Shown: positions 46,212 to 56,160 of the stretch, piece after piece
How the letters are laid out: the number at the start of each line of letters is the position of its first letter
Position numbering within the stretch: the first letter of the stretch is position 1
Assembly: GCA_004431415.1 (NCBI GenBank)
Contig: QPMI01000029.1
Coordinates: 124,001 to 188,000, forward strand
Direction of reading: 5' to 3'
DNA length: 64,000 bases
From: Cyanophora paradoxa
Taxonomy: Eukaryota > Glaucocystophyceae > Cyanophorales > Cyanophoraceae
The notes under the pieces: model-generated
Database searches by the model: none
Told to the model about the DNA's origin: nothing
The model's input: the letters and a program-made list of their open reading frames with translations, nothing else
Made by a program: the position numbers and the translations under genes

Positions 46212-46484
46212 CTAGTCAAACCTAATGCAAATATCCCTATACTCTACTCTGATTGATGAAGTAGCTCTTTTCCTGTGTGCTTGACTCTTTCTTTTGTTAC
46301 AGTCCCTACACCCTGATCCCTTCACATGATTAAAGGGATAGGTAAGGATCACTTTATTACACTGCAAACATCTCACAGATACTTTCTCTTGAGCTTTGAT
46401 GTAATGTGTCTCACTGTAATCGAATTTATCTTTACCATGAACTGTCATAGCAGCATCAATAAACTTTTTTGTTTTACTATCCAT
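46212..46484 (-). CDS. small zinc-ribbon protein (DUF723-like)
   Basis: 90 aa. Residues 6-65 follow the pattern of a short zinc-binding repeat found in phage and giant-virus nucleases and stand-alone proteins: an F-I-x-A helix, KFDYSETHYI, then a CLQC and CRDC pair (Cys 39, 42, 59, 62) around a GxGC turn. The tail is Lys/Arg-rich. No nuclease domain is attached. Probably DNA- or RNA-binding. Promoter-like tatatata lies at 46490-46497, just upstream. Confidence 0.55.
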   Translation of the reverse strand: MDSKTKKFIDAAMTVHGKDKFDYSETHYIKAQEKVSVRCLQCNKVILTYPFNHVKGSGCRDCNKRKSQAHRKRATSSIRVEYRDICIRFD

Positions 46485-46506
46485 ACTCTATATATAATCA
46501 ATATTC

Positions 46507-47340
46507 TTATGGAGCAGTATCCTGTCCAAAAATGGGGAAATATCGATTTGTGCCATAATACTCAGCATAGGTATTCTGCCTTGCAATAAAATCGGTTCTC
46601 TCAGCATATAATACACACTTGTAGATACCAAACTTGGTGGCTCTAACCAGAAACTGATAATCTTCCAAACCAAAATTGACTCCATGATAAGCAATTCCGA
46701 AATTATCATATGGGGTGATCACAACAGCAAAATTAGGAGTTCCACCCTCTACTTGACATACAGCATATACATCTGGTGGGATATCCACAACTACCTTGTA
46801 GTGGTCACCAATTTCAACAAGAGAGTCTACTACTGCTGTTTGTTCATTTACAACAATGGGGAATATCTTTATAATGTATGGGGCATTCATGCTGGGGACA
46901 TAGGTTCGAATTCTTGTGTTAGGATCAATGGGATTGGGTTGATCATTCACAAATAGAGGCGCTCCAACAGCCCCACCAACCCTAAGACCATCACCAATAT
47001 AAGCTCCCCCCGATTTGCAGTTAATAGCTCCCGACCTAGATTCAAAAGAATAAGTAGACAGAGGATCTCCATAGCTATCTGGGTCTCCATAATGAGCAGA
47101 GAAGTTTGCATTGGTAACAAGTAGCTTAGTTGTCTTAACTATTCCATTATTTTTATCACATCTGAGTTCCTGTAATCTCAGTTTATGGGTGGAACCAAAG
47201 GTGTTCATTGTAGGTTGGACCTCTGTTGATTGGAGACCCTCTACATCATCAAAAGTAGCATGCTGCAGAACATGGTTTGCTGGTGCAGCTAATGATAGCT
47301 GAGGTGTAATAATTCGTTCAAGTGGGGGTTGCTCAGCCAT
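46507..47340 (-). CDS. virion structural protein, paralogue 1
   Basis: 277 aa, intact. It shares with the next gene upstream an N-terminal motif (LQELRCDKNNGIVKTTKLLV, then TNANF), a Gly-rich stretch (SGGAYIGDGLRVGG) and the same overall beta-rich layout. No enzymatic motif, signal peptide or TM. The place between fibre and accessory genes suggests a spike or fibre-associated component. 23 bp separate it from its paralogue. Confidence 0.55.
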   Translation of the reverse strand: MAEQPPLERIITPQLSLAAPANHVLQHATFDDVEGLQSTEVQPTMNTFGSTHKLRLQELRCDKNNGIVKTTKLLVTNANFSAHYGDPDSYGDPLSTYSFESRSGAINCKSGGAYIGDGLRVGGAVGAPLFVNDQPNPIDPNTRIRTYVPSMNAPYIIKIFPIVVNEQTAVVDSLVEIGDHYKVVVDIPPDVYAVCQVEGGTPNFAVVITPYDNFGIAYHGVNFGLEDYQFLVRATKFGIYKCVLYAERTDFIARQNTYAEYYGTNRYFPIFGQDTAP

Positions 47341-47363
47341 TTTACATTAAAGGGATATATCTT

Positions 47364-48218
47364 TTATGGGGTCGGGTCATCAATAATATCTGGCTCCGCA
47401 TAGAATCCGGTTGTGAAGATATCAGCAACATTTACCCCACGAAGTGCTGATACAGCTGCTATATCTGTTCTCAGTCCCATAATCATAGTATTGTATACTC
47501 CAACCTCAGTGACAAACAGATCATAGGTAAATGTCAAATTGTTATAAACACAATATCCTCTGCCAAAATGGTTCGAAGCTTGAACAAAGAATAAGTAGTT
47601 GTGTCCTGGTTGATTATTATTGGCTCTACACATGGAAAGCATTGCAGTGGGAAGAGGAATATTTCTTCTTACTCGATCAGTTCCTGTAATGGAAACTAAT
47701 TCCGAATTCTCAAGAGTTACAGAGGATGCAACATAGAAATGCAAAAAAGGTTGCTGTGCAACAGGTGTGTAGAAACGAATTCGTTGTGGGTTCTCCACAT
47801 TTTGTTCGAGAGTATCTGGGACATCATTGTAGGAAACAGATGAAGATAGCTGACCTGAAACTCTGCAGCCACCACCAATAAATGCTCCTCCTGATCTCAC
47901 AGTTACAGCAGCAGTGTTTTTATCATAATCAAGGGCTTTCAGATCAACACTGTAAGCATCAGGACCTCCATTAGTAGGCTGAAAGAAGTTAGCATTTGTG
48001 ACAAGAAGTCGAGTTGTTTTAACCACACCAGAATTCTTATCAGCTCTCAGCTCTTTAACTCGAATAATCGAATTTTTATCAAAGGAGTTGCCATTGGAAT
48101 TGGGTCTCTCTGTGGATTCTAAACCACGAACCTCATCATTTACTTCATGCTGGCGAAAATGCATTGCAGGGGATCCAAGGGAATATATAGGCAGTTGAAC
48201 TCGATTATATTCACCCAT
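47364..48218 (-). CDS. virion structural protein, paralogue 2
   Basis: About 284 aa from ATG 48218 (MGEYNRVQLP), preferred over the in-frame ATG at 48257 because the extra residues are hydrophobic and lack a match in the paralogue. Motifs VKELRADKNSGVVKTTRLLV and SGGAFIGGGCRVSG line up with paralogue 1. The C-terminal halves have diverged. Probably arose by tandem duplication; host-range variation is one possible reason. Confidence 0.55.
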   Translation of the reverse strand: MGEYNRVQLPIYSLGSPAMHFRQHEVNDEVRGLESTERPNSNGNSFDKNSIIRVKELRADKNSGVVKTTRLLVTNANFFQPTNGGPDAYSVDLKALDYDKNTAAVTVRSGGAFIGGGCRVSGQLSSSVSYNDVPDTLEQNVENPQRIRFYTPVAQQPFLHFYVASSVTLENSELVSITGTDRVRRNIPLPTAMLSMCRANNNQPGHNYLFFVQASNHFGRGYCVYNNLTFTYDLFVTEVGVYNTMIMGLRTDIAAVSALRGVNVADIFTTGFYAEPDIIDDPTP

Positions 48219-48257
48219 TGCTTCTTTTACTAAGAAGGAAAGAAAAATAAACTGCAA

Positions 48258-48563
48258 TCAAGCCAAAGTGATTAAATTCGATCCAAGGGATTGGTAAACA
48301 GTTGAAAGAACTTGCAGGTTGGACGTCATTGCTTTAATGTTGTTATCACACTCATTGTATTTAGCAACAGGGTCACCATATGCAGCTTGAGCAAGGACAT
48401 TAACCAAGAGGTTTTTATACTCATTTACAACTGGTGAGAGCTTGTTAGTTTGCTGAATCGTTTTTTCAACTGTTTGTAATGCGTTTACAAGGGTGATTGT
48501 ATCAAAAGAAAGTGCAACAGGCTCAGTAGAATAGGTGGTTCCACCAAGAGGATAGGTCGCCAT
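48258..48563 (-). CDS. small helical viral protein, unknown
   Basis: 101 aa, intact, predicted mostly helical with heptad-like spacing (LVNALQTVEKTIQQTNKLSP). It sits immediately between the S74 chaperone frame and paralogue 2. It may be a fibre-assembly or trimerisation factor from its position only. Confidence 0.5.
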   Translation of the reverse strand: MATYPLGGTTYSTEPVALSFDTITLVNALQTVEKTIQQTNKLSPVVNEYKNLLVNVLAQAAYGDPVAKYNECDNNIKAMTSNLQVLSTVYQSLGSNLITLA

Positions 48564-48908
48564 TTATAATACTGTGATATTTTTAATTTGGTCTATTTGA
48601 CTTTGGAGATTCTCACAGGTTTGTGTTAAATCTTTGCATTTTTGGGATAACTCCTTCACTGCTTCAATGAGAACCGGAATTAAACCTGTGTATGCAAGGG
48701 TCAAATAATTTTCGTGATTTTTACCTACTACTTCTGGTATGACTTTTTCGACATCTTGCGCAATCAAACCTAAGTTTACTTTCTGTTTTCCATCACCAAT
48801 CTTTTTGTAACTCACACCCTGTAATTTCTCAATTGCTGAAAGGGCGCCGGTTATATTTTTAATGTCGGTTTTGTATCTTCTATCACTTCCTTGTGTAAGC
48901 CATCCCAA
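48564..48908 (-). CDS. peptidase S74 / intramolecular chaperone domain (fibre C-terminus)
   Basis: 114 aa. It begins with the S74 signature (TQGSDRRYKTDI), then LGLIAQDVEKVIPEVV and YLTLAYTGLIPVLIEAVKEL, ending in a coiled coil. In phage tail spikes and in myelin-regulatory-factor proteins this domain helps trimerise the protein and then cuts itself off at the Ser of S-D. Here it overlaps the 3' end of the large fibre frame in another frame; adding one T to the tttt run near 48918 would join them. Either an indel, a frameshift site or a split gene. Confidence 0.8.
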   Translation of the reverse strand: MGWLTQGSDRRYKTDIKNITGALSAIEKLQGVSYKKIGDGKQKVNLGLIAQDVEKVIPEVVGKNHENYLTLAYTGLIPVLIEAVKELSQKCKDLTQTCENLQSQIDQIKNITVL

Positions 48909-51900
48909 AAGTAAACGTCACCATTATTATAAAAAGCTTGCATTGTTATATCATTTCCTGCTCTAAAATGGATCATTTCGTAACCATAACCTTTAATGTA
49001 TGTAGTTGATGATGAACCGAAATAAACTCTCCCATTACCTTCATCTGATGTTATCCAAGTTCCGGTTGCCCAAGTTGTGCGAGCATCTTTACTATATACA
49101 TTATCCCAACTGATCATACCATTTGCTGGTGAGGTTCTCCCTTTTTCTTTCGTCCATCCAACCATACCAATATAACATCTCCCTTTTCTTGCAACAAATC
49201 TAACATGTGAGAAATAATCACAAGCAAAAGAAGCCCACGCCAAACCATCGTGATAATCTGTGGTTCCATAATTTGAGACAGTCTGATAAGTATTAACTCG
49301 CATAATGTGGAACCATCGACCTGCTCGATAGCCTCCAATATCGAAATATCGACAATTCGACCAACACAAATATTGAACATGACATGTTTGCATATTTGCT
49401 GGGACTTCAATTTGCGCCCAGTCTCCACTTGTTGAATCACCTTCAACGATACTATAAAATCCATCCACAGGATTAGAAACAGAAGCTGTCCAACCTGTCC
49501 CCCAAGAACCACTAAATGATAGACCACCACTACCTGTTCCACTCCAAGTATCAAAACCTATAATGTTTCCAACTAAATTTGTTGTTAGTAGATTTGGTTT
49601 ACTATAAATGTTATCCCAAGAAACATAGCCTGTGTGACCACCATAACTACTTCCTGTCCAAGTGCGAGTAAATCCAATGCCCATTATGTGAACTCTTCCT
49701 ACCTTTGGAATAATACGAAGGCGAATAAAGCGATTTCCCAACATAATAGGGACATTTTGTAAACCATTGTGGTTTCCATCTGGTGCGCTTTCATATTGAT
49801 GATAACTATTCACTCTTGCAATGAAAACCGCATTACCTTGTCTATTGATTCCCCAAATCTCAAAGTAACGACAATTTACCCAAGGGAGATATGTTAAGTG
49901 GGCTGTTCCCGTATATAAATCAGTGGGTATTGTGTAATCAACCCATGAGCCGTTAACAACAGTATCGCCACTCTCATTATTGTAAGCATACCCACCGTAA
50001 TTATAGTAGGGTTCCCATGCTGTTCCACCTTCAAAACCCCAACCTCCTGCATAATTATGTGGCGAATTTCCTGCTACCGAAGCATCATACTCTACACATC
50101 TAGGCATTGTTTTGTCGCCAAATTTATAATTTGTAGTTGCATTTATTGAACCTCCGTAAATGATTGTTCCGCTTATAGTCGGAGCGGACACAGTATTAGT
50201 AACTGCAAGGTTGCCGTTTTCATATGATTGTAAAATTGTAGCATCTGCTGAGTTTCTGAATACAACACACGCATTATCGTTATTAGGTCTACCTCGAATA
50301 TATGTAGCATTTGCATTTGCAAAATAGAACCGCTCGTAGTTATCTGTTGATTTTAACCATGTATTAATTGCCCATGTTGCCGTTCCTGGAAGGTCTGCGG
50401 CTGTAATTAATGCCGGACGACTGTAAATATTATCCCAACTTATCAAACCATTCGCTGGCGCTGTTCTACCTACTTCTTTTGTCCATCCAAGCATTCCAAT
50501 GTGAGTTCGTCCTTTCTTTGCGAAAATTCCAATATATGAGAAACTCCCACAAAATACGGATGTCCATAATAAACTCGAATGCCACAGTGTGTCGGCGGTG
50601 TTTTGAATATTTTGATATGTATTAACTCTCATAATATAATTCCATCGTCCATTGCGGTATCCCTGAATATCGAAATATCGCCCATTCGACCAACATAAAT
50701 ATTGAATGTGACATGTTTTCATTCCTGCTGGAACTGCACACTGCATATACCCATCGCCGCTTGCATCGTCTGTTTGGTTGCAATAAAAACCCTCTACTGG
50801 GTTATCTGTTGTGGGTTTCCATCCTGTTGTCCAAGCGCCGGATTGGAATGATACACCTGCGCTATTCCAACCACTCACCACATCAAAATCGGAATATTTG
50901 CCGACAGGATTAAAAGCGATATTATCATAATGAATTAATCCAACATCATTATCGGTTGCTCTTTGTCTACTCCAACCAAATACACCCGTAAAATAAATGC
51001 GACCTTTCACACCTTTTACCACAATCTTTTTATAGAAATCACAGTTTATAGAAGTATAGATAATAGCATTATAGGTACCATCTTGAATTCCGCTATCTTG
51101 TATTGCTTGATAGTGATTAACACGTTTTAAGAAATGCTGATATCCATTAACAGTTTCACCGTAAATATCGAAATATCTACAATTATGCCAATTTAAAAGT
51201 TGAATATAAAACGATTTCATGCCTTCTGGAATTGTCCAACGCATCCAACAACCCGTAACATCTGCGTCATTCTCAGGTGTGGTGTAACATCCTGTTTGTC
51301 CCGTTCTATGTCCTGTCCAATTAACATTCCAATTATTTGCGCTTCTATCTGTCGAAACCACATCTAATTGGTCGAAATCATAACCTTTTGGTATTGTGGT
51401 TCCACCAATTTGTAGAGTGGTAGCATTCACAGTTCCTGTGACAGTTCCACCTGTAAGAGGCAAATAGTTTGCAAGAGCTGTTGTTAACTCTGCATCAGTT
51501 GTATAACTGCTTAAATCTGCAGAGGTAAGATACCCTTTATTGGTAAGGTAATCATCTGTGACCACACCTGAAAGGGTGGTATTGTGTAAGTTTTTTGCTG
51601 CCATCCTCTGATTGACTTCTAAGGCTCCACCTGATGTCGTTTTTATCCATGCAATCTCACATTTCCCATGATCATCTGTGGGTTGTCCTGCTACAGGAAG
51701 GTAGTTTACAACTTTCTCCCTTGTGAACACAATTTTAGGTCTTGCTCCATCATATGCGCTTTGATCTGTAACGTTTATTTGAATAGCTGCTGAAAAATCG
51801 GCTACTTGTCCTGTTTCACCTGGGTGATAATTCGTAACATAGATACTGGGGAAAGTATCATTTACTCCTACATTGAAATCACCATCATAAACTCCATTTA

Positions 51901-53065
51901 CAATTGGATCCCTGGGTAATCTTACTGCAAGAGTTCCCTCCATTGGAGTGCCTGTTTGACCTGTAAAAGTCCCATTGAGACTAACATAATGATCATTCAA
52001 ATGCAATCTTTCAGGTGTATTACTCGATTGGTAAAGTGTGACTCCATTGAAAACATTTCCGATTGCATTCAACTGTGCAAACACTGGTTGTTGATCGATT
52101 TCACTCCAAGGGTGTCTGTGATTGCAGTTGGTGATCTGGGAATAATCATGACTGTGTGGATCAGGTGGAAAGGTTAATGGTGGATTTGTTATATGCTCCC
52201 ATAAATGCTCATGAGAACTGGGTGGGAAGGTTAATGGTGGATTTGTTATATGCTCCCATAAATGCTCATGTGCAAAATCTGTTATTTCATCTTTTGTGTG
52301 GGTGTGGTTATCGATCCAACCTAAAACTACATTGGATGTAGGATGATTTGGTAGATTCGCTTCAATATTCACAGTCAAATAGTCGACTTCTAGATTACTT
52401 CCATAAATATTACTTGCCCATAGGTTACTTGTGAAAATGTTACTTGTATAAAGGTTACTGGTGTAGATATTGGAAGTGACTGTAAGGTTTGTGTCATTTT
52501 TGATCACAAAAAGAGAAAGAATATTTGTGAGTTCACCTTCATCAATATATCCTTGATCTTCTAGATAATCCTCTGTGACCACTCTCGAAATATTTTCATT
52601 GTGTATGTTTTTTGCAGCCATCCTCTGATTGGCTTCCAGAACCCCACCATAATCTGTTTTAATCCATGCAAGCTCTGCCCTTCCATAATTATCATTTGCA
52701 GTTCCCACTATGGGAATGTAGGAATACTTATCTCGACTGAAAACTATCATTGGTCTTGAGCCATCTAAGCTGCTTACATCTGCTACATGAACCTGTATAG
52801 CAGAGTTGTAATTTTGGTAGGTTGCTGGGTCTGTTGGGACTCTGAATGTATCTGTGGGAATGTCAGCCTCCATGTAGCTTGACACAAAGATATTTGGTAT
52901 GGTTGCTCCTGGTGGTGGTGGGGTTTCAAAAGAGCCTGGTAATGTCCTAATATGAAGTGGTCCTCTCATAGCTGAATTTGCAAGTGTCCCATTCACATGT
53001 ACATAGTGTTCATTCAAAAAGATTCTTTCTGGGACATTACAAGTCTGATAAAGAGAAACCCCCAA
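48851..53065 (-). CDS. giant tail-fibre-like protein
   Basis: 1404 aa intact frame. N-terminal part: two copies of a module starting LYQ..N.PER and ending RMAAKN.HN...VVT.DYL. A His-rich fibre stretch lies between them (HEHLWEHITNPPLTFPP twice, DPHSHDYSQITN), like metal-binding His-x-His sites of phage tail fibres; the 51-nt repeat is at 52150-52265. C-terminal part: four modules of about 150 aa, each with CRYFDI-like, (M/A)RVN.YQ, GR..I...GWT and G.ISWDNIYS words, a likely glycan-binding or beta-sandwich repeat. The S74 chaperone follows in the next frame. Infer a trimeric receptor-binding fibre on the capsid. Confidence 0.75.
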   Translation of the reverse strand: MGVSLYQTCNVPERIFLNEHYVHVNGTLANSAMRGPLHIRTLPGSFETPPPPGATIPNIFVSSYMEADIPTDTFRVPTDPATYQNYNSAIQVHVADVSSLDGSRPMIVFSRDKYSYIPIVGTANDNYGRAELAWIKTDYGGVLEANQRMAAKNIHNENISRVVTEDYLEDQGYIDEGELTNILSLFVIKNDTNLTVTSNIYTSNLYTSNIFTSNLWASNIYGSNLEVDYLTVNIEANLPNHPTSNVVLGWIDNHTHTKDEITDFAHEHLWEHITNPPLTFPPSSHEHLWEHITNPPLTFPPDPHSHDYSQITNCNHRHPWSEIDQQPVFAQLNAIGNVFNGVTLYQSSNTPERLHLNDHYVSLNGTFTGQTGTPMEGTLAVRLPRDPIVNGVYDGDFNVGVNDTFPSIYVTNYHPGETGQVADFSAAIQINVTDQSAYDGARPKIVFTREKVVNYLPVAGQPTDDHGKCEIAWIKTTSGGALEVNQRMAAKNLHNTTLSGVVTDDYLTNKGYLTSADLSSYTTDAELTTALANYLPLTGGTVTGTVNATTLQIGGTTIPKGYDFDQLDVVSTDRSANNWNVNWTGHRTGQTGCYTTPENDADVTGCWMRWTIPEGMKSFYIQLLNWHNCRYFDIYGETVNGYQHFLKRVNHYQAIQDSGIQDGTYNAIIYTSINCDFYKKIVVKGVKGRIYFTGVFGWSRQRATDNDVGLIHYDNIAFNPVGKYSDFDVVSGWNSAGVSFQSGAWTTGWKPTTDNPVEGFYCNQTDDASGDGYMQCAVPAGMKTCHIQYLCWSNGRYFDIQGYRNGRWNYIMRVNTYQNIQNTADTLWHSSLLWTSVFCGSFSYIGIFAKKGRTHIGMLGWTKEVGRTAPANGLISWDNIYSRPALITAADLPGTATWAINTWLKSTDNYERFYFANANATYIRGRPNNDNACVVFRNSADATILQSYENGNLAVTNTVSAPTISGTIIYGGSINATTNYKFGDKTMPRCVEYDASVAGNSPHNYAGGWGFEGGTAWEPYYNYGGYAYNNESGDTVVNGSWVDYTIPTDLYTGTAHLTYLPWVNCRYFEIWGINRQGNAVFIARVNSYHQYESAPDGNHNGLQNVPIMLGNRFIRLRIIPKVGRVHIMGIGFTRTWTGSSYGGHTGYVSWDNIYSKPNLLTTNLVGNIIGFDTWSGTGSGGLSFSGSWGTGWTASVSNPVDGFYSIVEGDSTSGDWAQIEVPANMQTCHVQYLCWSNCRYFDIGGYRAGRWFHIMRVNTYQTVSNYGTTDYHDGLAWASFACDYFSHVRFVARKGRCYIGMVGWTKEKGRTSPANGMISWDNVYSKDARTTWATGTWITSDEGNGRVYFGSSSTTYIKGYGYEMIHFRAGNDITMQAFYNNGDVYFWDGLHKEVIEDTKPTLKI

Positions 53066-53725
53066 GTTATCAAGAGGCTCTACCTTTGCGAATTCTGGTT
53101 GGTCATTGATCTCATCCCAAGTATGTTCATGTTTGCTTGGTGGGAACTCAGTAGGTATCCCATCAATTTCTCCCCAATCATGCCTGTGATCCTCTGGTGG
53201 ATACTTTTGAGGTTTGCCTAAGATCTCATCCCAATCATGATTGTGATCCTCTGGGGGATACTTTGCAGGTTTATTATTAATTTGTTCATAATCAGGGAAG
53301 AACTCCAGATCTCAGGTCGAAATCCATCTGGTAACAATTCCTCATGGGTTCATAAGGTTGCTCATAGTCAACAGCTGGTGGATCATGACCATCTGGTAAA
53401 TACTCCTCATCAGGTTCATAGTTCTGTTCATACTCATATTCTTGTGGGTCAAAACCATCTGGGAGTATCTCCTCCTCATTGGGTCAAACTGATCATACTC
53501 ATATTCTTGTGGGTCGAAACCATCTGGTAAATACTCTTCCTCATCTGGAACGAATTGATATTCATCAAGCTCTAATATATCGACTTCAGGAGGTAAATAC
53601 TGCTCATCTATTTGCTTTCTGGGTTCAATTATAGTTTATTGCGAACTTGCTCCCAACTAACAATATGCTGCCAAAGGCTACATCTTCAGTTGCTGTGTAT
53701 TCTCTTCCAGGCTGTTTCTTTGGTG
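53066..53725 (-). CDS. fibre N-terminal extension, frameshifted
   Basis: The coding signal continues upstream of the 1404-aa frame: fibre words KYPPEDHNHDWDEI and KYPPEDHRHDWGEI (His-x-His again) at 53090-53290, then acidic repeats EYLPDGFDPQEYEYDQ at 53380-53560, then EDVAFGSILLVGSKF near 53650-53690. At least three frame changes occur. With repair this would join the fibre to the 278-aa gene upstream, so one protein of roughly 1900-2000 aa is possible. Confidence 0.5.
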
Positions 53726-54562
53726 TTAAATCGGAGGTCCATTTGGAAATGGAATAGGGAATGGAACTGTTGGTCCATTGGGACCATAATGCTCAATTAT
53801 TTCCCTTAGAGTTTTCTCACTCACAAGTTTCTCCCCATTTGCATACACATTGCTGCCATGGATATTTCGCCATTGCCTGGTTCTAATTCCAAGGTCTTTC
53901 ACATTGCTATACAAAGGCAAAAGGTGCCTATCCATTTCGACTAAATCAGGATGTAAATGGATTGCTACTGGTTGACTGGGGCTACTGTTGATTGTAATTG
54001 ATGGCTTTTTTTGATGGACATCTTTTGGAGTAAAAAACCCAAAAGGCTCATTCCTCGCAAAGTCATATGTAATATCCTTGGGGTATACATCATTTGTGTA
54101 GGAGACCTGATTTGTGTTGGCAATGGGACCCACTTGCAATACTTGGGGGACCTCAGCTTTTGCAGTGCTGCCCTCATTGTAAATTCGCAAAGCTGTGTTC
54201 TGTTTGCCCTGCTCATCTTGAACATTGAAAATCAATCGACCACTATCGAACCTGGAAGGTATATCTGGGTGAGTGCCACTGGTTTTTAGTTTCCTAGGTC
54301 TCCTTCTTGTTGCTTTGATCTCTGCCACTTGGTTTGCTTTCACATTACCCAAACTAAAAGCAACACTGACATCCTCTTTATTTGGATCAGTTTGATTCAC
54401 AGATAAAGCATGCTCCCTTGATTGAGTCTTTGAAGAATTATCAGAGCTGTGGTCAATTGAAACTGAACCCTTTACTTTAATATTATCAAAGTTCACATGC
54501 TTGGTGCTGCTTGCATTATCATCTTGAATGGTTTCTAGATTGGGTGGGTAATTGAAGCTCAT
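53726..54562 (-). CDS. fibre-like structural protein, possible fibre N-terminus
   Basis: 278 aa from ATG 54562. The C-terminal part has the phage-fibre pattern YSNVKDLGIRTRQWRNIHGS, NVYANGEKLVSEKTL, then a Pro/Gly tail (PFPIPFPNGPP). The middle is Lys/Arg-rich. Divergent from the patatin-like gene with 43 bp between the start codons. It may be the capsid-anchoring start of the giant fibre if the frameshift near its stop is an error. Confidence 0.5.
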   Translation of the reverse strand: MSFNYPPNLETIQDDNASSTKHVNFDNIKVKGSVSIDHSSDNSSKTQSREHALSVNQTDPNKEDVSVAFSLGNVKANQVAEIKATRRRPRKLKTSGTHPDIPSRFDSGRLIFNVQDEQGKQNTALRIYNEGSTAKAEVPQVLQVGPIANTNQVSYTNDVYPKDITYDFARNEPFGFFTPKDVHQKKPSITINSSPSQPVAIHLHPDLVEMDRHLLPLYSNVKDLGIRTRQWRNIHGSNVYANGEKLVSEKTLREIIEHYGPNGPTVPFPIPFPNGPPI

Positions 54563-54605
54563 GGCTTTTACTATATGGATTTATAAAATTCCTGATAAGT
54601 AAAAG
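54563..54605. promoter_or_regulatory. divergent promoter, fibre and lipase genes
   Basis: 43-bp gap containing actatatgg and tttataaaatt, TATA-like elements for both directions. No other room for regulatory DNA. Confidence 0.4.
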
Positions 54606-56160
54606 ATGCCTCTCAGGGTTTGTTTAAGTCTTTCTGGCGGGGGTGCAAGGGGCATTATCATAACCAGGCTGCTCAAAGAAATCGAAAATCGAACTGGCAG
54701 AAGAATAATCGATCTTGTGGATCTTGTAAGTGGAACTTCCACTGGTGGGATCATTGCAATAGGTTTGAATATCAGGCATCCTGATAAACCAGGTGAACCT
54801 AAACTGACAGCAAACGATCTACACAATATTTACCTAGCTCAACTGCCCTTGATTTTTGCAAATCCTCGAAATATAATCGAAAATGCCCTTTTTAATACAA
54901 AGTATGATGTGGGACCCTTGGAGACTGCAATCAATTCAGTTACTGGTGAATCACTAATACAGGATTCCCTAAAGGACATTGTGATTACATCCTTTGATAC
55001 TCAGAATATGAAACCAATATTTATCACAAATGACAACAACTACAACTTTATGCCTTGTAAGATTGCTGCTAGGGCTACTTCTGCTGCTCCTACATATTTC
55101 TCTCCTGTAAGCATTGTTGATTTCAATCGGGGAGTATTTGTCTGTCTCATTGATGGTGCCATTTCGGGAAACAATAATCCCAGTGTGTGTGGTTACAGCC
55201 ATGCAAAGAAGATTTACAGTGATGATGATGATATTATAGTAATAAGTATCTCTTGTGGTGAGGTGGACCCACATTTAGAGTCTGATTATGTGGGTTATGC
55301 TTATGAGACTGTCAACAGCTGGGGAATTCTCTCATGGATTGCCTCAACAGATGGAAGCCCATTGATTAACATGCTCATGGCTGCAAGTGAGCTTTCTGCC
55401 CTTGATAAGATGGAGGAGTTGTTACCCTACAACTATGATCAGGATTATGGGAGATACTATAGGCTGTCAGTGCCTCTTCCAAATCATATAGTAAGCTCCC
55501 TTGATGACACTTCTAAGATCCCAGATATGCTAGCATTCACTGAAAGCTACATAGCAGCAAACAATGATATGATTAATAAGCTTTGCAGCCTTCTAGTAGC
55601 AAACTATGAACTTAAGAACCCTACAAAGGCTTACATCTCATCCACTCTCACTACATCACCTCCTTTGGATGCTAATTGGTATCAGCTTGCAGATGATGCC
55701 TTTACTGCCTCATCCTCTGTGACAGGTAAAGAGCCTTTCATGGCAAGACCTTCAGCATTTGGCTGGGAAGCTGGAGCCTTTGCTCCTGAACAGATATGGG
55801 AAACCCCCACTGAATACCTTCAAGTTGCTTTCCCATATACTTTTGAACTCTCCTCTGTGATTGCCTATGGATCAGGGACACCAATGCTTTTATTAAGACT
55901 TTCAATGTGGCAACATCCACTGATGGATCAACTGGTCTTTTATTCGATCAGATGGGCAAAACAAAATATATGTCTGTGAGAACATTAACAATGCTCACAA
56001 CTCTGGTGATGTGGCTCTATTGAGTGGATTTCCTCTAAGCATCAAGGATGCTTTTTACATAGGTTTCTCTCTCAGAATCAAATATATTCGCATTTATCCC
56101 CTTGTGTATGTGAATGCTCCCACAATGAGAGTTGATTTCACAGGTGCCTTTATTCGATAA
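54606..56160 (+). CDS. patatin-like phospholipase with extra C-terminal domain
   Basis: The first 457 codons are one frame: SLSGGGARGI (oxyanion loop) near residue 8, GTSTGG (nucleophile Ser) near 45, LIDGAISGNNPS (catalytic Asp) near 188. Patatin-like enzymes hydrolyse acyl chains of phospholipids. About 100 bp after residue 430 the frame is lost; coding continues in another frame (LLSGFPLSIKDAFYIGFSLR ... FTGAFIR) to a stop at 56158-56160, so about two indels occur at 55.88-55.99 kb. The C-terminal part looks beta-rich and may attach the enzyme to the virion. The stop codon region overlaps that of the convergent penton gene. Likely role: opening host membranes at entry or exit; inferred. 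Confidence 0.8.

Noticed and set aside
46684-46956. Rightward frames inside the viral leftward cluster (also at 47111, 50410, 53237, 53612)
   Set aside because: Each is antisense to an intact structural gene and has unlikely composition.
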